DNA from: Amylostereum areolatum | Taxonomy: Eukaryota > Basidiomycota > Agaricomycetes > Russulales > Stereaceae | DNA length: 64,000 nucleotides | Reading direction: 5' to 3' | Assembly (NCBI GenBank): GCA_012932865.1 | Contig: SAXG01000022.1 | Span: 682,001-746,000, forward strand | In this document: one piece after another, positions 1 through 11,544 of the stretch | How the letters are laid out: every line of letters begins with the position of its first letter | Position numbering within the stretch: the first letter of the stretch is position 1 | Translations under genes and position numbers: made by a program | Notes under the pieces: model-generated | The model's input: the letters and a program-made list of their open reading frames with translations, nothing else | The model's database searches: none | Told to the model about the DNA's origin: nothing

Positions 1-1339
1 GGTGTTCAAGATGGGCGGGTTTTTCAATGACCCGCTGTAGGCCGACTTCCGATGCGACTTTCCCCTCCCGCAAGCTTCGTCGTCGGAGAAGGGTCCGAGC
101 GTTCAAGAGGCGAGGCCAAGGTACCCGCTCTGGTCCCAGGATGACGAAGGTGAGTGCGACGTTCTGGCTCTGGCTCTGTGGGCTCCATCGAACCCAGCTG
201 AGGTGCACCCCTTGCTCAGAACCCGGGTTGTGTGGTCTTCTTAACCCCCCCACACACACACACACACTGTTGAGCTTCGAAGATCAAGCATCAGGGAGAC
301 ATACTAAGTACCCAACCACGACTCCGTCTGGTGTCGACTTTTCTGGGTCGTACTGACCCACGCTCCGCCAGCGTCTATACGGTACGTACCCATCTATAAG
401 CTCCTCGGTTAGCGCGCTGGAACTTTTACAGTAAGCGCGGCTCCTCCCGTAGTCCTGCGAGTGTATCGTGGAGTTTGGATGAAACCCCGACGGAACCGGC
501 TAACAACATCTTCAGCTACGCTTCGATCGTTTGCTCGTCAGCAACGTCGGGGGCAGGATGGAAACGGCGGTGAGTAAGCTCTTGAATAGCAGCCTTCGTC
601 TTCTCTGATTTGTTCTGTTCTGTTCCTGCAAACGCGCATCCGTGACCATCGTCTCCATCTCGCCGCCGACCCCAGGCATTTATCTGGTTCGAGGGCTCCC
701 TCGACCACGACCGTTCACAGGATCGAGCGCGGTGATCTTGCAGTTGCGATTATCTGTCTGATCTGACGGTGGCATTGCTTCCCAACCCCGTTTGCGCTCT
801 TGGTCGCAATGGCGGACGATACCTCGACAGCTGCCTGTCGACTTCGCGGAGTGTCTGCTGACGAGAGGCTGACCACAGTACTTCTCACAGTGCGCTGTGC
901 AAGTCAAGATGTGAACATGGCATCAAACAGTCGTAAGGAGCGTCTCCGCGACTCGGGATCAGCATGCGATGGTGTTGCATCGTAGGTATCACTTTTCCTG
1001 CTCCCGCTTCATCTCCTGGGTGGCAAACGTTTCTCGGATTCGGAAACACGTACTCACCTGCTCTAGGTCCTCGATTGAGACGGCAATCCAGAGCTGACCG
1101 GACTTTCGTGTTTTTGTGGTAACTTCCAGAAAGCTTACAGTGGTGGGTCCTATCTACACCCCGCATTCATCAGAAACTACGACCCCCCGGACTTGGGCAC
1201 AGTACCAATAATATATCTCTGATACAGTCAACATCTCTCGTGCGCGTAAGCCGGAGGGATTCAAAAGGTCGCGGCCTTTCTCAGCCTGCCAGCGGGCTTC
1301 CCTCCTCCTCCTCCCCCGCCTTCTTCAACTTGGCCGCCC
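1..1339. other. Unassigned 5' region, no confident gene
   Basis: I could not assign a gene here. A short open frame ends at a TAG at 38-40, which could be the last codons of a plus-strand gene entering from the left, but no family is recognisable. An ATG near 479 opens a short basic frame that meets a GTGAGT donor near 569, and further AG acceptors follow. None of the joined readings gives a known domain. A CA-rich run lies near 250-267. The ORFs present are short and lack conserved motifs. Confidence 0.3.
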
Positions 1340-3196
1340 ATGAACTTCGATACGCAGCAGCACCCAGTTCTCTCGGAGGCACTCACAGCTATTTACAACG
1401 CGCGCTATGCCAATAGTGAGTGTGGACTAAGGGACTGTATGAGTCGAGTCACCGACACTTTCCGAAAGCTGCAGCGGCTGTTGTTATCATCTACGATCAC
1501 TGTGAGTTGGGTTTCCGACCTCCTACTTCGCAACTTATGTCCTGTCGTTCTCCTACAGTGATAACCCTCGATCAAGAGGTAGCTACAAATAGCTCGTCCC
1601 CTGGGTACATGACACTGATGCTTTCTCTGGGGATTGTAGATCAACCTGATATGGGTACGCGCTCAACCTCGATTGACGCTTGTTTTCTGACATCTTTGAA
1701 GGGGGCCAAGTCACGGGTAAAACCGGGAATCGTTTTGTTCGTTATCGTAAGTAGTAAGCCCAGCAGTTTGCATATCAAAGGCACTGAAGCGGACGCAGAA
1801 CCGTTATTACGAACTTTTTGCCGCCATGTACGTCGCCCAGGCTTCGTGGAAAAAATGCACAGTCTAACAAGCTGTTATCTTCCAGCTTTAACACCTACGG
1901 TAGGCCGTCCAGATGCCCGTATCAACGCTGTCTAACCTCCTAGGCCGCAGCTCTGTTTGCACCGCAACCTTCTCGGACTGTGAGTTATCATTGTTGGCGG
2001 GAGAGTAGGCCCAAGTATTGACTTGAATAACAGTTGTAAGTGCTTCTATGACGAGTGCTCGTTCGTTCTGATGATCTACAATCGCGGACGACTTAGCTGT
2101 ATGTGTTGTTGTTTTCACATTCGAGTGTGGATTGACCGACGTATCCTTTTGATGTCAGGTACTTTTTGGTATCGCTGGCAAGGCTGGACGAACGTGTGCA
2201 TTAGTGCTGCCCTCACAGAGAGCAAGTCGATGAACTCTGCCAACCACCTATTTTTACTCATACCCTGACGCAGTCATCCTCATTTTACGACTCAGAGCGT
2301 TATACGCCAACGACAGCCGCGTGACTGTCGTTGTCGTCGTCTGTTTTATCCTCACGACCTGCGCTAGCGCCCTCATCATGGGCTTTGCGCTGAGCTCCGG
2401 TCACGGTAAGCAGTTTACTGTTGTCATAAACGTGAGCTGCAGCTGATGGCGCCAGACAGGTTTTACAGTCGACGTCATTGAATGGGAGGGCCACCTTTAT
2501 TGCATCGGAACGAATATTCCCAAATTTCTGCCTGCTTATTTCGGGCCAATCTTTGCGTTTGAGGCATTGCTGGGAGGTCTGGCGGCGTACAAGTGGATCC
2601 GGGACACTTCCGGTGCGAATCGAGGGATGGTGATCCCGGCGCTCATGAAAACGCTCGTGCGCGACTCGTGTGTCTATTTTATCTGGTGCGTCGAGTCCTC
2701 TGGTACGATAGCGCTGTTGAAGCTTCCGCGAGCTGAACCCGCTTTTTAAAAGGATGACCACTATGTACTCTGTAACCGCGACCATCTGGGCTTGTGTTCC
2801 GGTATTGTGGGCCAGATACGTCTCGTGATAACCGCTTCTGACAGTCCCCTTCAGACCATGTTGGAAGTCCCTGCGGGCATACTCAACGCCTCCGGATGCG
2901 TGCTCGGGAACAGACTCATTCTGAACCTGCGTTCACGGCACTCCATCCACGTGGACAGGCCTTCCCCAGAAAGTTCCACGCTCCTCTCCCTCCCCGACCT
3001 CTCTACGACTGGGAGTGGGGACACCACCCTGGTCTCAGAACCAGAGGAGATGGAGAATAAAATCGCAGTGCCTCGTCCGACACCGGCGCTTTCGTGCTCA
3101 GCTCGGGCATCACCAAGTTCCACAACTTTGTCACCACCTCTGAGACAAAGATCGGCAACCGGCACTGACAGAACAACGGTTGGGTCGCCCGTATAG
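1340..3196 (+). CDS. DUF6533 seven-helix membrane protein, multi-exon
   Basis: This is a basidiomycete integral membrane protein of the DUF6533 family; its function is unknown. Read through introns, the N-terminal part gives AAAVVIIYDHLITLDQEV followed by NLIW, which is the family signature. Later exons give ILILRLRALYANDSR, a 130-nt exon ending in LVRDSCVYFIW, and the late signature LEVPAGILN then GNRLILNLR. Several hydrophobic helices lie between them. The C-terminal ~80 residues are a Ser/Thr-rich cytosolic tail, as is usual in the family. About ten introns of 45-60 nt are needed. One near 2220-2271 appears to use a GC-AG donor. The start was chosen as the first ATG that splices into the conserved core. 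Exact junctions around 1880-2150 are the least certain. Paralogues are numerous in Agaricomycetes, so the name implies no function. Confidence 0.82.
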
Positions 3197-4762
3197 CTGG
3201 AAACCCTTTGACGTGCAACCCTTCAAGCTTCATATCTACTTACTTACCTTCGTAACGCGGGGACTGTTCATCATTTCCACATTTTCTCTATTGTAAATGT
3301 GTATACACCTCCTGTTTCGGACCATCTGACATGTACTGTAAGTACCGACGCTGGCCGCTCGGCGCTTGCCATAGTTCTATCACTGTGTCAAGCAAGTATG
3401 AAGTTCGAATGAATACATCAGCAAAGTCGGCTGAGCATGGGCGCTTGTGTCCAGCACCGGTCCAGCCGGCCATGCATGGTCATGCATCGGGAAGCACGGC
3501 CAGGCCGTCGCCAGACCCGATATTTGCTCCAGCGGTCACGTGGTATCTCTCATGCAACGCGCGTCGCTCAATCGCGGAGTTCAAAACATCTCTTGACCTC
3601 GACCGCCGTCATCCCCTCATTTCCTCCCGCGTCAGCCTTGGTTTCTACTCCGTCAAAATGATCAGAGTATGTGTTATTGTATCATCTCTGTGCAGTATAC
3701 CCCTCTCATCCCCAAAATTCCCGCTGGCTTTAGAGATTGAGTGCATGCCCTGGACTTGGAGGCTGTCCGCGCTTGCTGGAGGTACCCGCATTCACGACTA
3801 CTTGAGGGAAGGTTTCTGGGTCGGCTTCTCCCATGATACGGTATGTTTTTGTGAGCCTAAATCACTGCATTCCCCGCATCAATGAGCCTGGGTGCCTGTA
3901 GCTCATTCTTCATGGACAGTCCGACATTCGCACGCATAACCCCAAGCCTCTTGCTATCATCTTCCGTGTTTACGGCTGAGTTTTCAGTGGGTCTACGGCC
4001 AAAAACGGTGAGTACTCTCCGTATCAATCTCACTGTTATTAACCTATGCGTGACGGTATTACCAGTTCGCTCCCTTCAGCACCGTCGGATTACATACTTT
4101 GTAAGGGTGAGTATACGCGCGCATATACGCACTTCAAGCTTGCTAATTGATTGGATTACAGTGCTTGTGTCGAAAGCCTGAGTTCCGTTGGAGACGGTGG
4201 CAGAGCGCGAGCTCGTTTCTTCTCCCGATGGGTCTCGACCTCGACGACAGTCTCGTTCGCCTCAAGAGTGCGTACCTCCCCCTGCTTCACTCACTCAAAT
4301 GTGACCGCAACGGACTGGCTTACCGCTCATAGTCACCGAGTCCGTGTGCGGTTTCGTGGCGGTGTGCATCCCATTCACTCTGCCCGTGCCGTTGTTTTGT
4401 ACACCATATGTATATTCCTCGTAGTAGTGAAATAAAATGTTTTTGTGGCCTACCTGCTTCTGACAAAGCTAGACCATGCCTCGCGAAGCCCGCCCATACT
4501 GGTCAGATTTCACCATACTGGTGGAATTTCGCAAGGATGGTGGAACTGGCAGGTGCACCATTGGGGCATGGTGGGATGGTCAGCGCAAGGTGGCATGGTG
4601 GGTATCGCGATGCATCGCGAGGCCCTGGCCATGCACCGCGAAGCTCAGCCGACTTTGCTGATGTATCAGATATCAGAGCCCAGTCGGAGATATCGGACTC
4701 GACGGGACCACAAAACGCCCGCGGCAAATGCCTCTCTTGAGTCTCGTCTTTCACCTTCATGT
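3197..4762. other. Gene-poor segment with possible multi-exon remnant
   Basis: This stretch lies between the DUF6533 gene and the OXLD1-like gene. An ATG at 3658 followed by several GT..AG pairs could encode a small multi-exon protein ending near 4410-4440 with a hydrophobic tail, but no splicing I tried gave a recognisable family. The part at 4480-4620 is low complexity, with repeated ATACTGGT and GCATGGTGGG units. A 24-bp inverted repeat brackets 3413-4666 and is listed separately. The segment may be a decayed repeat or a fast-evolving gene. Confidence 0.3.
3413..4666. repeat. 24-bp perfect inverted repeat pair bracketing 1.25 kb
   Basis: Bases 3413-3436 are the exact reverse complement of 4643-4666. 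Both arms carry the core CATCAGCAAAGTCGGC. Inside the arms both sides carry similar but imperfect GCATGG and GCATCG-type sequence, so the similarity extends beyond the perfect block. This looks like the termini of a small foldback or MITE-like element. No clear target duplication is visible. Confidence 0.55.
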
Positions 4763-5606
4763 ATGTTCGCAGCTAGTACCTCTTCACTCTCGCGCAGAAT
4801 CCCGACAGCTCTCAACCATGTCATCCGGGTGTACAGCGAAAAGGCCCACTCAAAACCTCACATAAAGCACCTGTCGCGCGGTGGACAGAACCTGTCGGAT
4901 CGGGCGCACAGGTTGGAACGTTCACTTCGCGGCAAGCAATCATTCTCTGGGTCCATCTCGAATAACCAAACGGCGCAATCTGTTACGTCGACCAAGGAGA
5001 AGCCTGTGAACACGTTCAAAGGTCTCGTTATCCCAGAGGAACCACGACCCCCGGAGGCGGATGGTGCGTGACCCCACCCTTTGATGAGAGTCAATGCTCA
5101 GCTTTCCAACAGAATGTTGCATGTCAGGTTGCGCTATATGCGTCTATGACCTCCACGAGGAGAGCCTGGATGCCTACAAGAGTTCAGTCGACTCCATACG
5201 TGCTTCCCTATCCGCTATGAATGTTCCGATGACGGAATGGCCGAGTAGCATCAAAGACAAAACGAAGGCTGCATCTCCCACGCCACAGAAGAGCGTCGTA
5301 TTGGATGCATTCGAAGAGATGGAGAGGGCGTTACAACTGAAACGAAGCCAGCAGGCGGCGACAGGACGCACGAGGTTAGTCGGTGCGTAACTTTGACGCA
5401 GAAGCGTCTCTTGCTCATGCCGTTTCTCCCCCCCCCTAACAGCAGGCATAACCAACACCTCACCAGACAGCCAATCTGATCCGCCGAAACTATGTAGTCC
5501 AAGTTCTGGAATATCGCTCCCCAAACGGAGGAGAAAGAGGACGTCGCGGATTGAATGGTGTTCTGTATACGAAGGCGTTCGCTGGTTCTTGTTTAGTAAT
5601 CGATAG
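4763..5606 (+). CDS. Oxidoreductase-like (OXLD1-type) mitochondrial protein
   Basis: The protein carries the short Oxidored-like domain found in human OXLD1 and fungal mitochondrial homologues. The core is PRPPEADE joined across an intron to CCMSGCAICVYDL; the clustered cysteines define the family. The first ~45 residues (MFAASTSSLSRRIPTALNHV...) are rich in Ser and Arg with no acids, as in a mitochondrial presequence. Exon 1 is 4763-5064, an intron follows to 5112, and exon 2 starts at 5113. Translation can stop at 5390 by reading through GTTAGTCGGTGCGTAA. Splicing the GTGCGTAA...CCTAACAG intron instead gives a basic C-terminus ending at 5606, which I prefer. The biochemical role of this family is not established. 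Confidence 0.8.
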
Positions 5607-5788
5607 GTGTTTGAGGTATGTTAGTATGCTCCTCATATCTCCTAAAGCTTAGTTCTCACATACGGAAAGGTCGACTTAGCCCTCGGTTGGCCCATTTCGT
5701 CATCTCTATCCATGGAATGTATCTCGAAACAAACGTCAATGTATCCCATTCGCGATTTCTTCTCTCATCATTCGTCACCCATGGCTTA

Positions 5789-6635
5789 TCACGTCGACGG
5801 GCACTCCCTTCTCAAGATGAATACGCCCCATGCCGCCATCAAGCAGCCGATTATCTGAACGCCGATGGTGACGAGACTTCCCGACAGTCGAGTGCGGCTT
5901 GCACCGGCAGCTTGAAGACCTGAAAAGACCGACTTGGGAGGTGTGAAAGCGCCGTAGTTCCTCGACTGGTATGCGGCCGCCGGCGAACCTATCGACTGCT
6001 GTGTTAGTGCACTGACGGTAGTCTGCAGCCGTGCCCATACGTGATGTCACTCCCGAGACAGCAAATCCCAGCAACGACAGGCACATTTGGAATACCAACG
6101 TGCCGATCAAGATGAGGAGGAGGATAACTTCGGGAATCCCGACAGCAATGAGGGCGATGCCGGTTGCATACGGGTGAACTTTGGCTAGCTCGGTGAAAGC
6201 TGGTCAGCGGGATAGGGTTTCGCCAACAGTGATACGCACTGAATTCATCGGCAGCAGCAAACGAATCTACGGCGTAGTTTCTCAAGGTAGTCCATGCTGA
6301 ACCCGATAAATCAATCATCGCGTGGCGGTCCATGCAGGATGGATACGTGCCTTGTGCGACAAACGATGTGATGTTCCCCCAGAAGGATGAAGTGCTGAGC
6401 GTGGCCGCAACGCTTTTCGCGAAGCTGAGGACAGCGTTCATACATCCGATCAATGCTACAAAGGTGGCGATACATTGTTCAGGAAACGTGGAAGCACTCA
6501 GCGCTCAGCAAGCCTGCTGGCGGCTGGCGTACCCTTAACAACACATTGGAACGCTTTCTCCAAGGTAGGACCGATGTCGGCCAACGCTTGGGGGGTGACA
6601 GTGGACGATACGAAGGCGGGGTCGAGGGGTGCCAT
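5789..6635 (-). CDS. Small IFI6/IFI27-like membrane protein
   Basis: The predicted product resembles the interferon-induced 6-16 family, a group of small glycine/alanine-rich hydrophobic proteins also common in basidiomycetes. Read on the minus strand, exon 1 starts MAPLDPAFVSSTVTPQ, and later exons encode a hydrophobic helix followed by CLSLLGFAVSGVTSQ. That runs into SIGSPAAAYQSRNYGAFTP and a second LQAAGAS helix: the LGFG..GV..GS.AA..QS pattern of the family. The C-terminus is a last membrane helix ending in an RR-containing tail. Three introns of about 45-60 nt have good GT..AG ends. A TATA-like CTTATAAG lies near 6700, about 65 nt upstream of the ATG. Animal members act at mitochondria or ER; the role in fungi is unknown. 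Confidence 0.7.
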
Positions 6636-6885
6636 GGATCCAGTTTGGGGGGTTGGAAGAGGGGAAGAGCTCAGTTACCAGTCTGCGTGCTCCGCATACT
6701 TATAAGGAGCTACTTGCAAACGTGTTTCGGGAACAATGCCGTCAGTCGTCGACGGTTCACACGAGTATGCGGCGTGGTAATACACTGCTACTTACGACAT
6801 GGTGCGATAAGGACTGCCATTGCAAGAAGTATCTGCTGTATTCCTATGTAAGATTAAGCAGCCTTTCATCACCTTTACTCTCCCC

Positions 6886-7493
6886 CTAGTACAGCTTCCG
6901 ATCGCGCCCGAGAATGAAAATTCCATACAGCCCCAACGCAAGACTCCCCACGATCTCCGCCTTGTCGAATATGGTTGAGCGCCATGTTTTGGCGGTGGCT
7001 CCAGAAGACTGCATGACAGAGAACGTGGAATACGCTGGTATACCAGAAGAACCATAATAATATGACTCGAAATAGCCGGGTGAGAATGGCAAGCAACTTG
7101 GTTGGAAAAGTGACATATTCCTACCTGCCTCTATCCCGGTCTCCTTGAATCCGAGAAGTCTCAAGCAGCCCTCGTAGACAAGCGAGGGCAACGCAAAGAC
7201 AAATCGGACAAGGCTACCACCGTAGAGCACTACGAGGGGAATGCCTGTTAGATATGGGTGGCCCCGAGCTGTGGGAAACAAACAATGATAGATGGGTGAG
7301 GTTTGGAAAAAGGCGGAAGTAGGCCACTCACTGAAGTCATCGATCGTGAGGACGGCCGACATAGCTATGCGATAACCAGTGACTACAACTATGGTGTGGG
7401 CTAAGTCATGCACCCCTAATGCCTTATCCACATATGCACTTGCCTCTAGAAAATCTGACCAGAGGGTGATGAGCTCGATTGGGCGCAGGGCAT
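6886..7493 (-). CDS. Second IFI6/IFI27-like membrane protein, more diverged
   Basis: This is a likely diverged paralogue of the gene at 5789-6635, on the same strand and just upstream of it. After splicing, the core reads LRLLGFKETGIEA joined to AYSTFSVMQSSGATAK, which keeps the LLGF..GI.A and QS.GA positions but has lost several small residues. A hydrophobic segment precedes it (GIPLVVLYGGSLVRFVFA) and a final helix ends in ILGRDRKLY. Introns are inferred near 7269-7331 and 7042-7130. The start at 7493 (MPCAQSSSS) is chosen because it splices to SVTGYRIAMSAVL and sits about 95 nt downstream of a TATAAAGG box. It could also begin further upstream. Confidence 0.5.
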
Positions 7494-8967
7494 CGTAAGA
7501 CAGACGAGATGTACAACTGGTGCAGTTGCGGCGCGGGTTATAACACGGTCAATGCTGGGGCGCAAGGAGACAACACGACAGCGAAACCTTTATACCGCTG
7601 TACCTGGAAATCAAGGATAGGCCGTAGACGCTGTGCGGCCGTTGTTTGGGATCCTAGTACTACTATCCTGACCAAGGATAGAACGCCGGACGCGAGGAAG
7701 TTGCGCGAGGCGTTGATATCGTAACCTAAAGGGGAGTTGCGTGAGCCATCGTATACTTGGATCTGCACCCGAGAGAGGGAAGAGAGATTGAGAGTATGGG
7801 TCGACCCGGAGTCAATGCAGTGAGAAAGGGCCCAGATGGACATCAGCGAAAAAGCTTTCCTCTGTTTTTTCCGCGCGTCATTTACGAGGCCTATCCGGTT
7901 ATCTAATCTTTTGTAAGGGTTTTGACCGAAAAATCCCAGCCCCCCGTGTTCTTCCATTCACCTCACCCAGGCTTGCTCCGGAACTGAACCAGGTGTGTTC
8001 CTCTAAATCTTTCCCTATAACTCCGAGAGGCTTGCGAGAGATTTAGCAGGGATTACAAGTTCACGAGCAGGAGACGACACCGGCGCTTAGATCATTCTGA
8101 CCGCGGACCGACGAACTCCGCGCCTTCAAGAGCTTAAAACCAGTTAAGCTTTCTCTTTCCGACCTCTACCGTCAAAGTGCGATCCCGCGTAGCTGCGCCG
8201 TAGGACCCCGGACTACTCCTGCAGTGTGCAGCTTAAAAGTCACCCTCGTCCTCAGCCACATCTCCCATGGCCAGGATGCGACTTAGAGAAGTCGGAAGTG
8301 TGTAAGAGGTGCGTGCTCTTTTCTTTCAAGTTCAACTTAGAGCTGACAGCATTGCAGGAGTCCTTACTGTCCTGAAACATTGCAAGCATGCGGTACGTCC
8401 CTTTTACTTCTCGACACCCCTACACTGTACCTTACACTCTCCCTCACTCTCCATCTACAGTAGGAGTCGAGATTCGGCGGACTGTACTGTACTAGTAGTA
8501 GCTGTAATCTGTAAATTAAACCAGTTATCATATCTGAAAATTTGAATTTCAACGGCAAAAAAAATCCATTGATTACAGTATTGTAAGCGAAATGATAATA
8601 GAAGCATTTCCATAAGCGGAAGGCTGGTGAATTAACCAAAGAATTGCTATTTTTAGTTTTAGCTCACAACTTCGGGGCCCCTGTCTGTGATTGTCAAAGC
8701 TTGTGGAGACCTTGTAAAACTGAAACTTGGTCCTCTAATCCTAGGTGAAAAGTTCACCGTACGGTGCGTATTGTGGCCTTTAGAAATATTTACAAACTTA
8801 TCCGTGCGAAACGTTTTTTCGCTGATGGATCATGGATGTGATTCTGGAATCTGGCTTCAACTTTCCAGCTGGAATGGTCACGTGGAGGTACGACGCGCGA
8901 CGCCGTGTGAGTCTGACCATCCACTGCACCTCATCTCGACTGTCCGAGGACCCATCCCGCAACGGCC
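7494..8967. other. Long intergenic region, AT-rich in its right half
   Basis: No supported gene. A minus-strand frame of 139 codons (7538-7957) has no domain and overlaps the promoter of the neighbouring gene. The part from about 8500 to 8830 is clearly more AT-rich than the flanks, with runs of A and T, and may be decayed transposon or neutral sequence. The last ~130 bases are the CSN5 leader; a short upstream ATG frame at 8832 overlaps the CSN5 start. Confidence 0.4.
7588..7595 (-). promoter_or_regulatory. TATA box for the 6886-7493 gene
   Basis: The minus strand reads TATAAAGG here, about 95 nt upstream of the proposed ATG at 7493. Position and sequence fit a core promoter element. Confidence 0.35.
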
Positions 8968-10434
8968 ATGGCATCATCAGCCACGGCCCTTCAGACGTTC
9001 TCTTTGGAGAATAACATCCACGAGGTGTCTCCCCAAGACGAGATCTACAAATTCGACGTTGAGGCTAACAAAGCTCTCAATCGAGAGGCACCTTGGAGCA
9101 AGGAGTTGAGTCGCATGGATCTTTTGTGCTGTACACGAACGCGTTATTGAGATGTTTCCCTCAAAACAGTCCGCATTACTTCAAGTCATGCAAGATCTCT
9201 GCGGTTGCCCTGATCAAAATGGTATGTGCGCATCTCATCTGTGGTGCTTATGCGCTGAGATTGACGCGCGGCGCAGGTTATCCACGCGCGATCGGGTGTA
9301 CCGCATGAAATTATGGGGCTTATGCAAGGGAAAGTAATGGGAGACTCGTTAGTGATCATTGACTCGTTCGCGTTACCGGTCCAGGGGACAGAGACGCGCG
9401 TGAACGCAGCCAGTGAGGCAAACGAGTACATGGTGCAGTACATCGACATGAGCGAGAAGGTGCGTAGGCAATTTATCCATTCTCCGAACCATATCTGAGT
9501 GAATATATAGGTTGGGAGGCTGGAAAACGCGATTGGCTGGTACCATTCACATCCCGGATATGGATGCTGGCTGTCCGGCATCGACGTCTCGACGCAAACA
9601 ACTAACCAGAAGTTCCAAGACCCATTCGTCGCTGTCGTGGTTCGTTCTTCTGTACCTTTCACCCATACATTGCCCTTATTTGCCACACCAGATTGATCCC
9701 AATCGCACGATTTCCGCTGGACGTGTCGACATCGGTGCCTTCCGCACATACCCCGAGAACTACACCCCTCCGGATGTATCTGCCTCAGAGTACCAAAGCA
9801 TTCCGCTCAACAAGATCGAGGACTTCGGTGTGCATGCGAACCAGTACTATCCCCTGGATGTACAGATCTTCAAGTCTTCTCTTGACACGGAACTCCTTGG
9901 TTTGCTCTGGAACAAATACTGGGTCAACACGCTCAGTCAAAGCCCACTTATCTCGGTTTGCATCTACCCCGATGGCTTTCATATCTTGCAGCTGACTGTT
10001 TGTTCAGAACCGCGCGTACGCAGCGTCACAGCTATCCGATCTTCACCAAAAGCTGGCTAAGGCCGTGTCTACTGTTCCTGGGACAAAACCTACGCTTCCT
10101 ACTTTGCCTCAAGATAAATCAACGTCTCAGAAGGTTCGACGCGCCACTCATTCCTCAGCCGTAAACGATTAACCATCTTTGTTATGGCAGAAAACCGAAA
10201 CGAAGAAAGAAGACAATCAGCTCGTGAAGACTGTGAAGGACAGGTACGTCTACTCCACGGTTCGCGCGCACGACAGCTGATATTCCGACCAGTACAAAGA
10301 TTGCCATCGAGGCTCAGCACGGGCTCATCGCGCAGGTTATCAAAGACGTCATATTCTCGCGAAGGCCAGGTCAAGCTGAGCATGGCTCAGCCCAAGTCGC
10401 GGAGACGGTCGACTCTACTATGGCCATCGGATGA
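8968..10434 (+). CDS. CSN5: COP9 signalosome subunit 5, JAMM deneddylase
   Basis: CSN5 is the catalytic subunit of the COP9 signalosome. It removes NEDD8 from cullins and so controls cullin-RING ubiquitin ligases. The MPN+ domain is complete. [10 protein letters not shown] supplies the conserved glutamate, and [20 protein letters not shown] contains the zinc-binding His-x-His and Asp plus the Ser of the JAMM motif. Upstream, [18 protein letters not shown] is a strong match to the family N-terminus. Eight exons are inferred: 8968-9104, 9170-9221, 9277-9459, 9511-9639, 9692-9955 and three more, each with GT..AG introns of about 50-65 nt. The product is about 360 residues, normal for CSN5. The C-terminal helices include [19 protein letters not shown]. 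It is convergent with the ribosomal protein gene downstream. Confidence 0.95.
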
Positions 10435-10769
10435 ACACCTCCGTATATATTTCCTCGTCCTCGTGTATTGCTCCACAGTTCATGACCGCGTCAGTGCACC
10501 GGCAATGTTTTAGCTGTAAACTTGTACTATTACTTGACTAGAATTTCATCATCCTCGAACTGAGTTCAGAGTGGTGTGAGGATGGGTCACAGCAGCCACC
10601 CGTGGGCCTTTGAAGCAGGGTATCTTGTTCGTTTCACCCGTTCGATGATAGAGGTAACGCATAAAGCCATAGCATAACCTCTGAGCATGTACTTATACAT
10701 ACATATGACCAGCCTCACCAAGACCAGCTTTTACCCTTGCCGCCTTGGCCGATATCACAATAACAGCAC
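10435..10769. other. Convergent 3' intergenic region
   Basis: The 335 bases lie between the stop codons of CSN5 and the ribosomal protein gene. They should hold both 3' UTRs. I see no gene, repeat or clear hairpin. Confidence 0.5.
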
Positions 10770-11544
10770 TTAGAATGTGCTGGGGCGGTTGGCGACGAAA
10801 GTCGAGCGGGACTTGGCGACCCGATGAGGAAGAGGGAACTTGAGGTTGGGGGTAAGGAGCTGCTTGATGTAGGGGCGGCGGACATCGTCCGACTTGGCGA
10901 GCTCTACAACGCGGAGAATCTAAAGTGGGGAAGTCAGCCAAATCATCACACAGGAAATTGAGGAGAACGCACGTGGATCGACCGGAAGCGGGCACGGTGG
11001 CGGGCAGCCATGTCCTGGTAGAGGGACTTGACGGCATCAGCACGGGAGAGCTCACGGAACTCCTTGTACATGTTGTGGGTGCCAGAGCGCGAGTCGTAAC
11101 GGATCCAAATGCCGAAGTTCTTGACCTTCAGGGGCCTCTTCTCGTGGATCTATTGGAAGGGAAAACGCGCGCAGAAAAGCGGCATGGAGCAGAGCACAAT
11201 GCGAAGAGCAGGGTGTGGTGCAATGGTCAGCATTCCCGTCCGCCTGCCTCTTGAGGGCTGCAAGGGATCAACATGTGAGGATACTGACAGTGTTAACACC
11301 AATAATCTCGCCATTGGCCTTCTTGACCTTCTTCAATTGCCTTTTCGAGAGTCAGACACAGAGGATGTAGGGAAGGTAGGGGGCAAGCGTTCGAGTAGAA
11401 CTGGACGCACCTGAGGAAGTACCAGAACCGCGACTTGGCAACGACCTCATTGGGCGCAAAGATGCGCATGCGGAAGATTTTGGGAGTGGGCTCATTCTCT
11501 GTGGGGAGGTGGCGGCCGACGACTTGATATTCGGTGAGACCCAT
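10770..11544 (-). CDS. RPL20: 60S ribosomal protein eL20 (L18a family)
   Basis: This is the large-subunit ribosomal protein eL20, called L18a in animals and Rpl20 in yeast. Exon 1 reads [20 protein letters not shown] and continues [20 protein letters not shown]. Splicing then gives [36 protein letters not shown] and [19 protein letters not shown], all strongly conserved. The end is [13 protein letters not shown]. Four coding exons and about 174 residues fit the family. Introns lie near 11342-11411, 11150-11290 and 10923-10972. An upstream GT..AG pair (donor near 11672, acceptor just before the ATG) suggests an intron in the 5' UTR, as is common for ribosomal protein genes. Expression should be high and constitutive. 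Confidence 0.93.

Noticed and set aside
27..356. Plus-strand frame of 109 codons at the left edge
   Set aside because: It is Arg/Thr-rich with a CA-repeat-derived His/Thr run and no recognisable domain. It looks like chance openness.
7538..7957. Minus-strand frame of 139 codons
   Set aside because: It covers the TATA box and leader of the IFI6-like gene and has no motif or clear splice partners.
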